In this document: positions 36,725 to 47,902 of the stretch, piece after piece
How the letters are laid out: each line of letters begins with the position of its first letter
How positions within the stretch are numbered: position 1 is the stretch's first letter
Assembly: GCF_007829335.1 (NCBI RefSeq)
Contig: NZ_VIWO01000001.1
Coordinates: 806,001 to 870,000, forward strand
DNA from: Chitinophaga polysaccharea
GTDB taxonomy: Bacteria; Bacteroidota; Bacteroidia; Chitinophagales; Chitinophagaceae
Reading direction: 5' to 3'
DNA length: 64,000 nucleotides
The notes under the pieces: model-generated
What the model saw: the letters and a program-made list of their open reading frames with translations, nothing else
What the model was told of the DNA's origin: nothing
The model's database searches: none
Position numbers and translations under genes: made by a program

Positions 36725-37835
36725 TTTCCCCTGAAAAAGCAGGATCCCAATCTTTCCATACTGCCTCATATCCTTGCTGCTTCAGCATAGCCGCTATGGC
36801 CGCGGCACTGCGATCGTCCGAAATTTCGAACTGCTCCAGGGACTGCGGATCTACCGTATAACCGCCGGGATTGGTTTTAGATGCGGCGCTCATAGATGTA
36901 ATTCCCAGGGGGACAATATGATCCCTGAACGCCTCATCTTCCCGGGTCGATAAGCTAAGCTCTACCTCCTGGTTAAATAGGCGGTAGGTGCAAATCAGTT
37001 GCACCAGCTCGCGGTTGCTCATTTCTACTTTGGGCATTAAGCCACCGGAAAACGGCCGTAGCCGGGGAAATGAAATACTGTATTTAGTTTGCCAGTACTT
37101 TTTTTCCAGGTAGCTCAAATGTAATGCAGTATAGAAACTGTCGGTCCGCCAGTCTTCCAGCCCTATCAACACGCCCAGTCCCATTTTGTGGATGCCCGCT
37201 TTTCCCAGCCGGTCGGGTGTTTCAAGCCGGTAGTCAAAGTTAGATTTGCGTCCTTTCGGATGATGTTTTTTATAATCTTCCTGGTGATAAGTTTCCTGGT
37301 ATACCAGCACGGTATGTAAGCCCTGCGCAGACAATTCCCGGTAATCGGCTTCATCGAGTGGCTGGACCTCCATGGAAATGTTGGCGAAATGCGGACGGAG
37401 TAGCTGCAGCACCTTTTTGAAATAATCGACGCCTACCAACTGGCTGGCCTCGCCGGTTACCAGCAATACGTGTTCGAAGCCCATTTCCTTGATGGCGGCT
37501 GTTTCCATTAATATTTCCGCGGAAGAGAGGGTTTTTCGCCTGATTTTGTTATCCAGGCTAAACCCGCAATAGGTGCAGATGTTCTGACATTCGTTAGACA
37601 GGTACATGGGAATATACAGCTGCATTGTATTGCCAAATCGCTGCCTGGTAAGAGCATGGCTGATAGCCGCCATTTGCCCCAGGTAAGGCGCTGCCGCCGG
37701 AGAAATAAGCGCCGCAAAATCATCGAGGGTACGGCGTTGGCGATGGAGCGCCAGCTCCACATCCCGGGATGTTTTAGCATAGATACTGGCTTTCACCTCC
37801 TCCCAATCATACTGATCAAATATGCTTTTAAACAT
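36705..37835 (-). CDS. thiH: 2-iminoacetate synthase ThiH
   Basis: This radical-SAM enzyme cleaves tyrosine to give dehydroglycine (2-iminoacetate) and p-cresol for thiazole formation under anaerobic-type chemistry. The 376-residue product has the radical-SAM cysteines CQNICTYCGFS (CX3CX2C, around residues 84-91). It also has GFEHVLLVTGEA, MEVQPLDEADY and the C-terminal iron-sulfur-associated region. It is the last gene of the thiamine operon, 30 bases after thiG. Presence of ThiH instead of glycine oxidase ThiO tells which thiazole route this organism uses. Confidence 0.95.
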   Translation of the reverse strand: MFKSIFDQYDWEEVKASIYAKTSRDVELALHRQRRTLDDFAALISPAAAPYLGQMAAISHALTRQRFGNTMQLYIPMYLSNECQNICTYCGFSLDNKIRRKTLSSAEILMETAAIKEMGFEHVLLVTGEASQLVGVDYFKKVLQLLRPHFANISMEVQPLDEADYRELSAQGLHTVLVYQETYHQEDYKKHHPKGRKSNFDYRLETPDRLGKAGIHKMGLGVLIGLEDWRTDSFYTALHLSYLEKKYWQTKYSISFPRLRPFSGGLMPKVEMSNRELVQLICTYRLFNQEVELSLSTREDEAFRDHIVPLGITSMSAASKTNPGGYTVDPQSLEQFEISDDRSAAAIAAMLKQQGYEAVWKDWDPAFSGEIKKVAG

Positions 37836-37865
37836 GATATAGCGTTAAAGAGATAATGAAATAGG

Positions 37866-38639
37866 TTAAGCCTCATCCAGGAAGGCAATCAACGGGCTGG
37901 AAGCCACTGCATGCTGGCTGGTGCCTGCCAGTCCGGCCTCATAGGCCATGCGCCCGGCTTCTACTGCCGCTTTGAAAGCAGCCGCCATTTGTACCGGGTT
38001 GCGGGCCACTGCAATAGCCGTATTGACTAATACAGCACTGGCGCCCATCTCCATAGCCTGTGCAGCATGTGAGGGGCTACCGATGCCAGCATCTACAATA
38101 ACCGGTATATTGCTTTGGGCAATAATAATTTCCAGGAAGTCGAATGTTTTCAAGCCTTTATTGCTGCCAATAGGCGCGCCCAGTGGCATTACAGCGGCTG
38201 TTCCTACCTCTTCGAGGCGTTTGCAAAGCACCGGGTCGGCATGCACGTAAGGCAATACCACAAACCCTAGCTTTACCAGTTCGGCAGCCGCTTGCAGCGT
38301 TTCCACCGGATCGGGCATCAGGTAGCGGGGATCAGGATGTATTTCCAGCTTTATCCAGTTGGTTTCCATGGCTTCCCTGGCCAGCTGGGCGGCATATACC
38401 GCCTCCCTGGCGGTGCGTACGCCCGAGGTGTTGGGAAGCAAATTGAACCTGGCATGAGCGAGATGCTGCAGCATGTCATCGGCTTTATTGTCCATGTCGA
38501 CACGCTTCATGGCTACCGTTACCAGTTCGCTGCCGGAGGCCAGCAGGGCGCTTGTCATAACTTCGGGCGAAGAAAATTTCCCGGTGCCGGTAAATAGCCG
38601 GGAACTGAACGATTTGTCGGCTAAGAGAAATGGTTCCAT
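37866..38639 (-). CDS. thiG: Thiazole synthase ThiG
   Basis: ThiG joins deoxyxylulose 5-phosphate, 2-iminoacetate and the ThiS thiocarboxylate into the thiazole phosphate carboxylate. The 257-residue TIM barrel has the Schiff-base lysine in [17 protein letters not shown], and the phosphate-binding segments [20 protein letters not shown] and [20 protein letters not shown]. The length is normal. Its first 19 bases overlap the end of thiE, so the two are translationally coupled. Confidence 0.96.
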   Translation of the reverse strand: MEPFLLADKSFSSRLFTGTGKFSSPEVMTSALLASGSELVTVAMKRVDMDNKADDMLQHLAHARFNLLPNTSGVRTAREAVYAAQLAREAMETNWIKLEIHPDPRYLMPDPVETLQAAAELVKLGFVVLPYVHADPVLCKRLEEVGTAAVMPLGAPIGSNKGLKTFDFLEIIIAQSNIPVIVDAGIGSPSHAAQAMEMGASAVLVNTAIAVARNPVQMAAAFKAAVEAGRMAYEAGLAGTSQHAVASSPLIAFLDEA

Positions 38640-39259
38640 GTTGTTGTCTGGTTTAATTGTGCCTGAATATGATGTACTACCGCGCGTTTGTCTATGGCAC
38701 CGGAGATCAGTCCGCTTACGGCTATTCCATGTACGCCTGTTTCCAGCAGTGCAGGGATATCTTCTGCCAGTATACCGCCAATGGCGATAACGGGAACGGA
38801 TATATTTCTTTCTCTCAGTCCCTGTATAATGGACTGGTAGCCCTTCAGCCCCAGTATGGGACTGAGATTTTGTTTGGTGGTGGTAAACCGGAATGGCCCC
38901 ACTCCTACGTAGCTGGCGCCATCCCGTACATGTTGCAGGATGTCTTCCAACGTATTGGCAGTGCCGCCGATAATGAGCTCCGGGCCTGCAATAGCCCGTG
39001 CTGCCGCCACAGACATATCCAGCTTGCCTACATGGACGCCGGCAGCGCCAACCGCAACGGCGATCTGTGGATAGTCGTTAATAATCAGCCGGGCCTGGTA
39101 GCGGTCGCAGATGGCCTTGGCCGCCTCGGCTACCGGCAAAATGGCTGCCGGTGGTTCATTTTTAATACGCAGCTGTATCCATTTGCAGCCGGCATCGCAG
39201 GCCGCCTGGATATGGTCGGTATGTGGTGTTTGTGATATATAATGTAAATGGCTGATCAT
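38621..39259 (-). CDS. thiE: Thiamine phosphate synthase ThiE
   Basis: ThiE couples the pyrimidine pyrophosphate (HMP-PP) and thiazole phosphate to thiamine phosphate. The 212-residue barrel has [27 protein letters not shown], the pyrophosphate-contact segment [13 protein letters not shown], and VIAIGGI. Key residues of the family are kept, so this is the likely working ThiE, in contrast to the shorter paralogue at 39984-40568. It starts in an ATGA overlap with thiD and overlaps thiG by 19 bases. Confidence 0.93.
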   Translation of the reverse strand: MISHLHYISQTPHTDHIQAACDAGCKWIQLRIKNEPPAAILPVAEAAKAICDRYQARLIINDYPQIAVAVGAAGVHVGKLDMSVAAARAIAGPELIIGGTANTLEDILQHVRDGASYVGVGPFRFTTTKQNLSPILGLKGYQSIIQGLRERNISVPVIAIGGILAEDIPALLETGVHGIAVSGLISGAIDKRAVVHHIQAQLNQTTTWNHFS

Positions 39260-39983
39260 ATGTAATGATATCCTGTTAATGATGAATGACTGGCTAATAA
39301 TTTTTCCGTATATACTTTCCCGTTATAGCAGGCTTCTGATAGCGACAACCCATTGGCTAACCCGGCGGTGATGGCGGCAGATAATACGCAACCGGAGCCG
39401 TGCTTGGGATATACCGATGTCAGTACAGGAGGAAAGGTATGTATCACATCGCCCGTGTATAGCATATCGTACCCTGGCTTGTTTTTATGATGACCTCCTT
39501 TCAGCAATATGGCACAGCGTTCTGCCAGGGTTCTGGCAGCCACTTCTCCATCTTCAAGCCTGGATAATAACAACGCTTCATCGTAGTTGGGCGTGAGCAG
39601 AAAGATGTCTGACAGTAGCTCCAGCCAGGCTTGTTGCTGTATACTGTTATGGAAAGAATGGCCGGCGGAGGCTTTCAGCACCGGATCCAGTATGATGCGG
39701 ATGCCGGGAACCAATAGTTTTACCTGCCGCACCAATTCCTGCATCGACTGGATATCAGCCATGATACCAATTTTGCAGTACCTGGGCTGGTGCAATGCCA
39801 GTAATGGCCTGGCCTGCGCCAGTGTCTGCGAAACAGGCAGCCATTCTACTGATACAAACTGTTCGGCAGTTTGTACAGTGATAGCGGTACAAGCACCTAA
39901 TCCCAATACCCTGTGTTGTTCAAATGTTTTGATATCTGCCAGCAAACCTGCGCCCCCGCAGGGGTCCAGACCCGCAAAACTCA

Positions 39984-40008
<25 letters not shown>
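39256..40008 (-). CDS. thiD: Hydroxymethylpyrimidine/phosphomethylpyrimidine kinase ThiD
   Basis: ThiD phosphorylates HMP and HMP-P to HMP-PP. The 250-residue ribokinase-fold product has SFAGLDPCGGAGLLADIKTF at the substrate site, ILDPVLKASAGHSF, ILLKGGHH and the catalytic KHGSGCVLSAAI anion hole. The ATG at 40008 is chosen since the family starts there; the longer frame adds 29 unrelated residues from within tenI. Its start overlaps tenI by 25 bases and its stop overlaps thiE by 4. Confidence 0.94.
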
Positions 40009-42490
<2,482 letters not shown>

Positions 42491-42504
42491 TTAATATGCG
42501 GCGT

Positions 42505-42708
42505 TTATCCGCCTTGTGTGGCCCTGATAATGGTGATGTTATCGGCAGCAGATAAGGATTGGTTTTCCCAGTGATTTTTAGGAATTACCTGGTTGTTGAT
42601 GGCTACTGCGATGCCTTTTTGAGCAGAAATTTGAATAAACTGTAAGAGTGCAGCAATGGTTGTTCCCGGCTGCACCGCATAAAGTTTATTGTTTACATGC
42701 ACTTCCAT
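42505..42708 (-). CDS. thiS: Sulfur carrier protein ThiS
   Basis: ThiS carries sulfur as a C-terminal thiocarboxylate to ThiG. The 67-residue beta-grasp protein begins MEVHVNNKLYAVQPGTTI and ends ATQGG, with the required terminal Gly-Gly. It is the first gene of the operon and follows the TPP riboswitch. Its activating enzyme ThiF is not in this window. Confidence 0.94.
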   Translation of the reverse strand: MEVHVNNKLYAVQPGTTIAALLQFIQISAQKGIAVAINNQVIPKNHWENQSLSAADNITIIRATQGG

Positions 42709-42775
42709 GTTGATTTGGAATTTAGGTGAAACAATAAACTTTAAGGATGTGGAAAGATGAGAAAGGTTCAGTTAC

Positions 42776-42858
42776 TTTTCCCTACGGCAGTATGAGCTGC
42801 TTCAGGTACTGAGGGTATCATCTCAGTTCATCCGGGTATAATCCGGATAAACACCCCT
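42776..42858 (-). promoter_or_regulatory. TPP riboswitch (THI element)
   Basis: On the minus strand the conserved TPP-aptamer blocks appear in order: GGGGTG at 42857-42852, an extended P3 hairpin (ATCCGG/CCGGAT), CTGAGAT at 42826-42820, ACCC, then TACCTGA, CTCAT and CGTAGGGAA at 42786-42778. It lies 68 bases upstream of thiS. No terminator hairpin is seen between the aptamer and thiS, so control is more likely at translation or by RNA decay than by attenuation. Confidence 0.95.
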
Positions 42859-42870
42859 AAAGTGTAGGCG

Positions 42871-42878
42871 TAAAAGTA
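42871..42878 (-). promoter_or_regulatory. Candidate -7 element of the thi operon
   Basis: TACTTTTA (minus strand) matches TAnnTTTG at 7 of 8 positions and would start transcription about 7 bases upstream of the aptamer's first conserved block. Confidence 0.5.
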
Positions 42879-42908
42879 AATAAAAAAAACAGGAAATGCG
42901 AATTAGAA

Positions 42909-42938
42909 TTTGATAGATGCCAGTAATTCGTATTTTTA
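42909..42938 (+). promoter_or_regulatory. Candidate promoter of the lipocalin-like lipoprotein gene
   Basis: TTTG at 42909-42912, 18-bp spacer, TATTTTTA at 42931-42938. The ATG lies 4 bp later at 42943, so the mRNA would be almost leaderless. Confidence 0.4.
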
Positions 42939-42942
42939 ATTT

Positions 42943-43422
42943 ATGGGAAGAATCTATTTAGGGTGTTTATTGATACTGGCTATTGCCTGTAACCGTGCCA
43001 AGCAGCATGCGGAAGAGGAGGAATTACAGGGTGATAGTAGTTTGATAAGTATCGTAGACAGCAGTAATGCCGGCATTACTGACAGCATTACCGCTGTGGC
43101 AGATACAACGCTGCAGGTGGAAGCAGCTAAGCTCATAGGAAAGTGGATACAGCCTGTAGCAGGCCTGGACAAGGAGATGCAGGGTTTTCAATTAAGAAAG
43201 AACGGAACGGCCAGGTCTATTAATATGTACACTTTGGTATACGAAAAATGGGAACTGGCGCACGACACCTTATTGTTATGGAATCATTCCGAAGGTGTAA
43301 AAGATACTTCTACGATTGTTGATACGACCATTATTAAAGAGCTAACGGATACTTCCCTGATACTATTCCCGGTAAAGGCCGCCGAAGGGTATAGAGAAAA
43401 GTACCTGAAACGAAACGGATAG
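42943..43422 (+). CDS. Lipocalin-like lipoprotein
   Basis: The 159-residue product has a lipoprotein signal with lipobox ILAIACNRA. A low-complexity Asp/Ser/Thr-rich spacer follows (residues 25-65). Then comes a small beta domain, LIGKWIQPVAGLDKEMQGFQL, which resembles lipocalin-like proteins of Bacteroidota (GxW start). The ligand is unknown. It is divergent from the thi operon and convergent with the small membrane protein gene, leaving a single base between the stop codons. Confidence 0.7.
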   Translation: MGRIYLGCLLILAIACNRAKQHAEEEELQGDSSLISIVDSSNAGITDSITAVADTTLQVEAAKLIGKWIQPVAGLDKEMQGFQLRKNGTARSINMYTLVYEKWELAHDTLLLWNHSEGVKDTSTIVDTTIIKELTDTSLILFPVKAAEGYREKYLKRNG

Positions 43423-43423
43423 A

Positions 43424-43675
43424 TCAGCTGTAGATCTGCCAGAGTCCTACCAGGCAGGCTACTACAGACATGAATATGCCGGCTGCGGCGAGTTGCATAT
43501 CATCGATATTTTTTCTTCCTATAAATAAGGAAACCAGGCCTATAATGATGGCTACACAACCGGCGGTTACTGCATATGCAGGCGTTTTGGTAGTGAATGC
43601 AAATGCGGCGGATAATACCCCGATAATGAGAGCTGAGATACAGGCTGTCTTTGTTGCGGTTGTTGAGTGTTGCAT
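43424..43675 (-). CDS. Small membrane protein, unrecognised
   Basis: The 83-residue product has three hydrophobic segments (about residues 10-27, 31-50 and 62-81) with a short charged loop (GRKNIDDMQ) before the last. Alternating Ala/Gly/Val-rich helices suggest a compact inner-membrane protein, with no known motif. It lies 58 bases downstream of the sterol-desaturase-type gene on the same strand and could be co-transcribed with it. Function is unknown. Confidence 0.6.
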   Translation of the reverse strand: MQHSTTATKTACISALIIGVLSAAFAFTTKTPAYAVTAGCVAIIIGLVSLFIGRKNIDDMQLAAAGIFMSVVACLVGLWQIYS

Positions 43676-43733
43676 ATATATTCTAGTTTTGAAAAACAGG
43701 TGAAGGAATATTATTCATCTATAGTTTATCGTG

Positions 43734-44558
43734 TTAACTGCTTACATTCTCTTTAACGGTCGCCGCATGTTCCCAGGGAACTTTTAAGAGGGTGCCTACT
43801 TCCTGGTAGCGGGCGTCCTGGTATTCATCCAATCCATATTTGAGGGCAAGTGTGTCAGGTACTTTTACGAAGGTGCCAAAGAGCCTGTCCCAGATAGAGA
43901 ATATATTGGCGTAATTGGCGTCTGTTTCCGGTTGGTAGCGGCTATGGTGCACCTTGTGCATATCGGGCGATACAATGACCCAGCTGAGTGCGTTATCCAA
44001 CCATTGCGGCAGATGGATATTGGCGTGGTTAAACTGGGAGAGGAAGGCCGACAGGCTTTGATAGAACATCACCATCCAGAAAGGTACTCCCATCGTAATA
44101 ATGGCCACGAAGAGTGCTATGACTCGCCAGAGGCTTTCTACGGGGTGGTGCCTGAGAGCGGTGGTGGCATCTATCTGGGTATCTATATGATGAATTTTAT
44201 GGAATTGCCATAGCCAGGCGGTTTTATGTTGTGCCCAGTGAATGGCCCAGGCGCCGATAAAATCGAGCATTAGTAATGCGAGGATGGTATGTAGCCAAAG
44301 AGGAAGTGGTACGAGGTAAAGCGCCCCAAAATGGGTTTCGCCGGTCCACCTGGAAGCTTTTACAATAAGGAACGCCAATCCTGTATTTACAATTACCGTA
44401 GTTAGTGTAAAAAACAGGTTGGTGCCGGCATGGCGGTAGCGGCTGGTGCCAAAACGGAACCGTGGAGCGACCCCTTCTATTATCCATAGCAGAACCAGGC
44501 CACTTACGAGTATAGCGGTACGCCAGGCGGAAGGTATATGTTCAAAAAAGCTTACCAT
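43734..44558 (-). CDS. Sterol desaturase/fatty acid hydroxylase family membrane protein
   Basis: The 274-residue product is a di-iron membrane hydroxylase. It has several membrane helices and three His clusters: HWAQHK, HKIHHIDTQ and MHKVHHSR, plus TALRHHPVE. This is the His-box pattern of the ERG3/fatty acid hydroxylase family, which uses O2 to hydroxylate or desaturate lipids. In Bacteroidota such enzymes act on fatty acids, carotenoids or sphingolipids; the substrate here is unknown and no lipid gene lies beside it. Confidence 0.88.
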   Translation of the reverse strand: MVSFFEHIPSAWRTAILVSGLVLLWIIEGVAPRFRFGTSRYRHAGTNLFFTLTTVIVNTGLAFLIVKASRWTGETHFGALYLVPLPLWLHTILALLMLDFIGAWAIHWAQHKTAWLWQFHKIHHIDTQIDATTALRHHPVESLWRVIALFVAIITMGVPFWMVMFYQSLSAFLSQFNHANIHLPQWLDNALSWVIVSPDMHKVHHSRYQPETDANYANIFSIWDRLFGTFVKVPDTLALKYGLDEYQDARYQEVGTLLKVPWEHAATVKENVSS

Positions 44559-44901
44559 AACTGGTAAAGTATATGTTGTCGAAATATTACGCTATGCTTA
44601 TGTTGGTTTTCCTGACCAGGCAAACAAAATCAATACGGGTGGATATGGGGAGTGATCTGAATAATTATAATACACAGTACGTTTATAAATTACTGTTATT
44701 ATCCCTGCGTTACAGTTCTGAACCTTTCGGGTGTATCTCCCCGGGTTGATTCCGTGTAAAAATTACAACTATTTGGGCAATAAATAAAGGCCTTTAGGGG
44801 CCATTGATAAAGAAAAAAGCAACCTCTTTGTGGGAGATTGCTTTATGTATATTTTTTTAATTATAAGTATTTTTCTTTTAGCGTTTCGCTAAGAAAGAAT
44901 A
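44559..44901. other. Non-coding stretch between dnaN and the hydroxylase gene
   Basis: This is 343 bp with the dnaN terminator (44816-44844) and the presumed promoter of the hydroxylase gene. No gene was found. No cluster of DnaA boxes was seen that would mark an origin. Confidence 0.5.
44810..44844 (-). terminator. dnaN terminator
   Basis: A stem (44816-44822 with 44838-44844, extended by a 3-bp inner helix) is followed on the minus strand by TTTTTTCTTT. It lies about 58 bases past the dnaN stop. Confidence 0.75.
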
Positions 44902-46020
44902 CTAGTTATTCAACATCAGCGGCATTACCAGCATGAGCAGGTCTTCATTTTCTTCTTTTTCGGAAGGTCTGAGGATACCGGCTTTAGTAGCGGTGGCCAG
45001 GTCGATGGAGATTTCATCGCCTTCGGCGGCATTGAGCATTTCGATAAGGAACTTGGCGTTGAAGGCAATCTGCATATCATCGCCGGTGTACTGGCAGCTC
45101 ATGCGTTCGTTACCTTCAAAGGAGAAGTCTACATCCTGGGCAGATAACTGGAGTTCGCTACCGGTAATGCTGAGGGCTACCTGGTTGGTACTCTTATTAG
45201 CAAATACGCCTACGCGTTTCAAAGCATTCTGGAAGTCGCTTTTTACTACGGTGAGGCGGTATGGGTTGTCTTTAGGTATTACCACCTTATAGTCGGGGAA
45301 CCGGGCATCGATGAGGCGGCAGATCATCTGGGCGCCTTCGTGCTGTACGAAGAAGTGGTTCTGGCTATAGGCAATTTTAATTTCAGTATCGTTGTCTGGC
45401 AGGGCGGTTTTGAGCAGGTTCAAAGGTTTCTTAGGTACAATGAAGCTGTCGGCCTGTGGGCATTTCACGTCTGTTCTTACGTATTTTACCAGGCGATGGG
45501 CATCGGTGGCTACGAAAGTGAGGCTCTCGGGGGAGATTTCGAAGAATACGCCGGTCATAGCGGGGCGCAGGTCATCATTACTCACTGCGAACAGGGTTTT
45601 ATTAATTGCCGTTACCAGGCCGGTAGCAGCCATGGTAAAGGAGGTTGTATCATCGGCAGCAGGTTCTTTCGGAAAGTTTTCCGGATTTTCGCCCATTACC
45701 TTGTACTTACCATTGTCTGAAGTAATTTCTACTGCGTAAGAATTCAGGTCAATATGGAAGGTCAGCGGTTGATCAGGCAGATTTTTCAGGGAGTCCATCA
45801 GGATCTTCGCCGGAATACAGATTTTTCCGCTTTCCTTGGCTTCCACCTCCAGCTTCACCCGCATAACAGTTTCCAGGTCAGTAGCAACTACAGTCAGTTC
45901 ATTTTTGTCAATCAGGAACAGAAAATCCTCCAGTATTGGTAATACTGTGTTGGAATTGATCACCCCGCTGATTTGTTGTAATTGTTTTAATAAAGTAGAG
46001 GAAGAAACAATAAATTTCAT
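44902..46020 (-). CDS. dnaN: DNA polymerase III beta subunit (sliding clamp)
   Basis: The clamp encircles DNA and tethers polymerase III and repair enzymes. The 372-residue product has three repeated clamp domains. It begins MKFIVSSSTLLKQLQQISGVI and includes FVATDAHRLVKYVRTD, TVVKSDFQNALKRVGVFAN and the C-terminal LLMLVMPLML, which forms part of the partner-binding pocket (family MPMR/L). Length is normal. It is transcribed alone, away from dnaA. Confidence 0.96.
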   Translation of the reverse strand: MKFIVSSSTLLKQLQQISGVINSNTVLPILEDFLFLIDKNELTVVATDLETVMRVKLEVEAKESGKICIPAKILMDSLKNLPDQPLTFHIDLNSYAVEITSDNGKYKVMGENPENFPKEPAADDTTSFTMAATGLVTAINKTLFAVSNDDLRPAMTGVFFEISPESLTFVATDAHRLVKYVRTDVKCPQADSFIVPKKPLNLLKTALPDNDTEIKIAYSQNHFFVQHEGAQMICRLIDARFPDYKVVIPKDNPYRLTVVKSDFQNALKRVGVFANKSTNQVALSITGSELQLSAQDVDFSFEGNERMSCQYTGDDMQIAFNAKFLIEMLNAAEGDEISIDLATATKAGILRPSEKEENEDLLMLVMPLMLNN

Positions 46021-46123
46021 GATCTATATAAGTTTGCTTATCATTTTTTGGTAATGGGTAACCATAGAGGGACTGGCCTGACTCAAAGCGTTACCTCCCA
46101 TAAAAGGTCAAATGTACAGTAAA

Positions 46124-46131
46124 CAAAGATA
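46124..46131 (-). promoter_or_regulatory. dnaN promoter -7 element
   Basis: TATCTTTG on the minus strand matches TAnnTTTG exactly. TTAG stands at the 19-bp position of TTTG. The predicted leader is about 100 nt. Confidence 0.6.
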
Positions 46132-46352
46132 GAAAGTTTCGACATTCGCCCTAATTTCATCACATCTTATACACTAAGATAATGTGGTTTTACACAACGA
46201 TTTGCAAGCGTTCATATATTTATTTTTAAGATAATACTATGCGTAATTGTTAAAAAGGGCTGTCTTTATTAGATGCTATTTAATGGTGACGTATTATTAT
46301 TGATGAACGTGAAAAGAATTGGCCCGTTCTTTTAAATTATCTTCAAATCGGT

Positions 46353-46360
46353 TACTTTTG
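46353..46360 (+). promoter_or_regulatory. Aminotransferase promoter -7 element
   Basis: TACTTTTG matches TAnnTTTG exactly, 43 bp before the ATG at 46404; TTTT lies at the expected -33 position. Confidence 0.6.
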
Positions 46361-46403
46361 CCGCGCTGAAAAATTATTCCAAACCAACAAAAAAAAGCAG
46401 GTT

Positions 46404-47663
46404 ATGAAACTGTCTCATTTAGCCGAAACACTGATTGGATCCGAAATCATTAAGTTAGCAGCTGAAATAAAGGAGAAACAGGCCAAGGGTGAGAAGATTT
46501 ACAATTTCACGATTGGCGATTTTGACCCGAAGGTATTTCCCATCCCGGTTGAATTTGAACAGGAAATCATAACAGCCTATAAGGAGCACCTGACTAACTA
46601 TCCTCCTGCAGATGGTATTGCGGAGTTAAGACAGGCAGTAGGCGGCTTTATAGCTGAACGGGAAGGGCTGACTTACGACCCGGCTAAGGAAATCGTGATT
46701 TCCTGCGGCGGTCGTCCGATCATTTATGCTACCTTCCGTACTATCGTGGATCGCGGTGAAAAAGTAATATACGCTACACCTTCCTGGAATAACAATCACT
46801 ATACCCACTTCCTGGAAGCGGAGCACGTAGTATTGGAAACTACGCCAGAAAACGACTTTATGCCTACTGCGGCTGAACTGAAGCCACTGTTGAAAGGGGC
46901 TACCCTCCTGGCGCTTTGCTCCCCGCAGAACCCTACCGGTACTGCCTTCCATAAACAGCAACTGGAAGAAATCTGCGACCTGGTACTGGCAGAAAACAAA
47001 AGCAGGGGCGCCGGTGAAAAGCCGCTCTATGTAATGTTCGACCAGATGTACTGGGTACTAACCTTCGGGGAAACGCACCACCACAACCCTGTTTCTCTCC
47101 GTCCGGAAATGAAAGACTATACCATTTTCATTGATGGTATGAGTAAAGCCTTTGCTGCTACCGGCGTAAGAGTGGGTTGGGCTTTAGGTCCCGCACACGT
47201 AATCGGTAAAATGAAATCCATTCTCTCTCACGTAGGTGCCTGGAGCCCGATGGCAGAACAAAAAGCTGCTGCCCGCTATCTGGTACAGAAAGAGAATGTG
47301 GATAAATACCTCCAGCACTTTAAAGGAGAAATCGAAGAAAGACTGGTGAAAATCTACAATGGCTTCGATAAACTGAAAAAAGCAGGTCATAAGGTTGAAG
47401 CTATTGCGCCACAGGCGGCCATCTATCTCACCGTTAAATTTGACCTCGTAGGTAAACAAACGGCTGAAGGTACGGTGCTGGCTGACCAGGCTGCGGTTAC
47501 TTCCTACATCCTGAATGAAGCAAAACTGGCACTGGTACCGTTCTACGCATTTGGATCCGCTAAAAACTCACCATGGTATCGCCTCAGCGTAGGTACCTGC
47601 GTGAAGGAAGAAATTCCGGCTATGTTCGAAAAATTACAAGGCGCACTGGAAAAACTGAAATAA
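46404..47663 (+). CDS. Pyridoxal-phosphate-dependent class I/II aminotransferase
   Basis: The 419-residue product is a fold-type I aminotransferase of the aspartate aminotransferase family. It has YPPADGIAELRQAV near the N-terminus, CSPQNPTGTAF (the NPTG motif), YVMFDQMYW with the PLP-pyridine Asp, the Schiff-base lysine in IDGMSKAFAATGVRVGWALG, and a C-terminal RLSVGT with the carboxylate-binding Arg. The amino donor and acceptor cannot be told from sequence. It is monocistronic, with a good promoter and a strong terminator. Confidence 0.9.
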   Translation: MKLSHLAETLIGSEIIKLAAEIKEKQAKGEKIYNFTIGDFDPKVFPIPVEFEQEIITAYKEHLTNYPPADGIAELRQAVGGFIAEREGLTYDPAKEIVISCGGRPIIYATFRTIVDRGEKVIYATPSWNNNHYTHFLEAEHVVLETTPENDFMPTAAELKPLLKGATLLALCSPQNPTGTAFHKQQLEEICDLVLAENKSRGAGEKPLYVMFDQMYWVLTFGETHHHNPVSLRPEMKDYTIFIDGMSKAFAATGVRVGWALGPAHVIGKMKSILSHVGAWSPMAEQKAAARYLVQKENVDKYLQHFKGEIEERLVKIYNGFDKLKKAGHKVEAIAPQAAIYLTVKFDLVGKQTAEGTVLADQAAVTSYILNEAKLALVPFYAFGSAKNSPWYRLSVGTCVKEEIPAMFEKLQGALEKLK

Positions 47664-47690
47664 CCAGGTCACTTCCTGAAAATATATTTT

Positions 47691-47732
47691 AAGGAGAGCG
47701 AAGATAGGCAACTGTCTTCGCTCTCCTTTTTT
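47691..47732 (+). terminator. Aminotransferase terminator
   Basis: A perfect 14-bp stem (47691-47704 and 47715-47728) with a 10-nt loop, followed by TTTT. Confidence 0.92.
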
Positions 47733-47782
47733 ATGCTTGATTATCAGATAAATACGCGCTTCTAGCCCCCTCATGCCTTCCT

Positions 47783-47805
47783 TTTTTGACTTTTTGACTT
47801 TTGCC
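47783..47805 (+). repeat. Tandem TTTTTGAC direct repeats
   Basis: TTTTTGAC at 47783-47790 is repeated at once at 47791-47798 and followed by TTTTGCC. The GAC-containing core recurs in the inverted repeat just before the first TetR gene, so it may be a secondary regulator site. Confidence 0.45.
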
Positions 47806-47865
47806 ATTAAAAAGTTAAATAGCTGTTAAAAGGTCAACTCGCGCTACTAATTCAAAAAAACTTTC

Positions 47866-47897
47866 TAATTTTGACTCTGAAACTAAAAAAGTCAAAA
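47866..47897 (+). promoter_or_regulatory. Promoter with overlapping inverted repeat upstream of the TetR pair
   Basis: TAATTTTG at 47866-47873 matches TAnnTTTG. Overlapping it is TTTTGACT (47869-47876), the left arm of an inverted repeat whose right arm, AGTCAAAA, is at 47890-47897, with a 13-bp spacer. The ATG follows at 47903. This fits an autorepressor operator for one of the TetR proteins (inference). Confidence 0.55.
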
Positions 47898-47902
47898 GGT
47901 TA

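Larger units (their letters stand above)
46021..46403. other. Divergent promoter region dnaN/aminotransferase
   Basis: This is 383 bp with no gene. It holds the dnaN promoter element on the minus strand (46124-46131) and the aminotransferase promoter element on the plus strand (46353-46360). Nothing else was recognised in it. Confidence 0.55.

Noticed and set aside
44559..46403. Possible replication origin near dnaN
   Set aside because: No cluster of DnaA boxes and no dnaA, gyrB or recF neighbours were seen.
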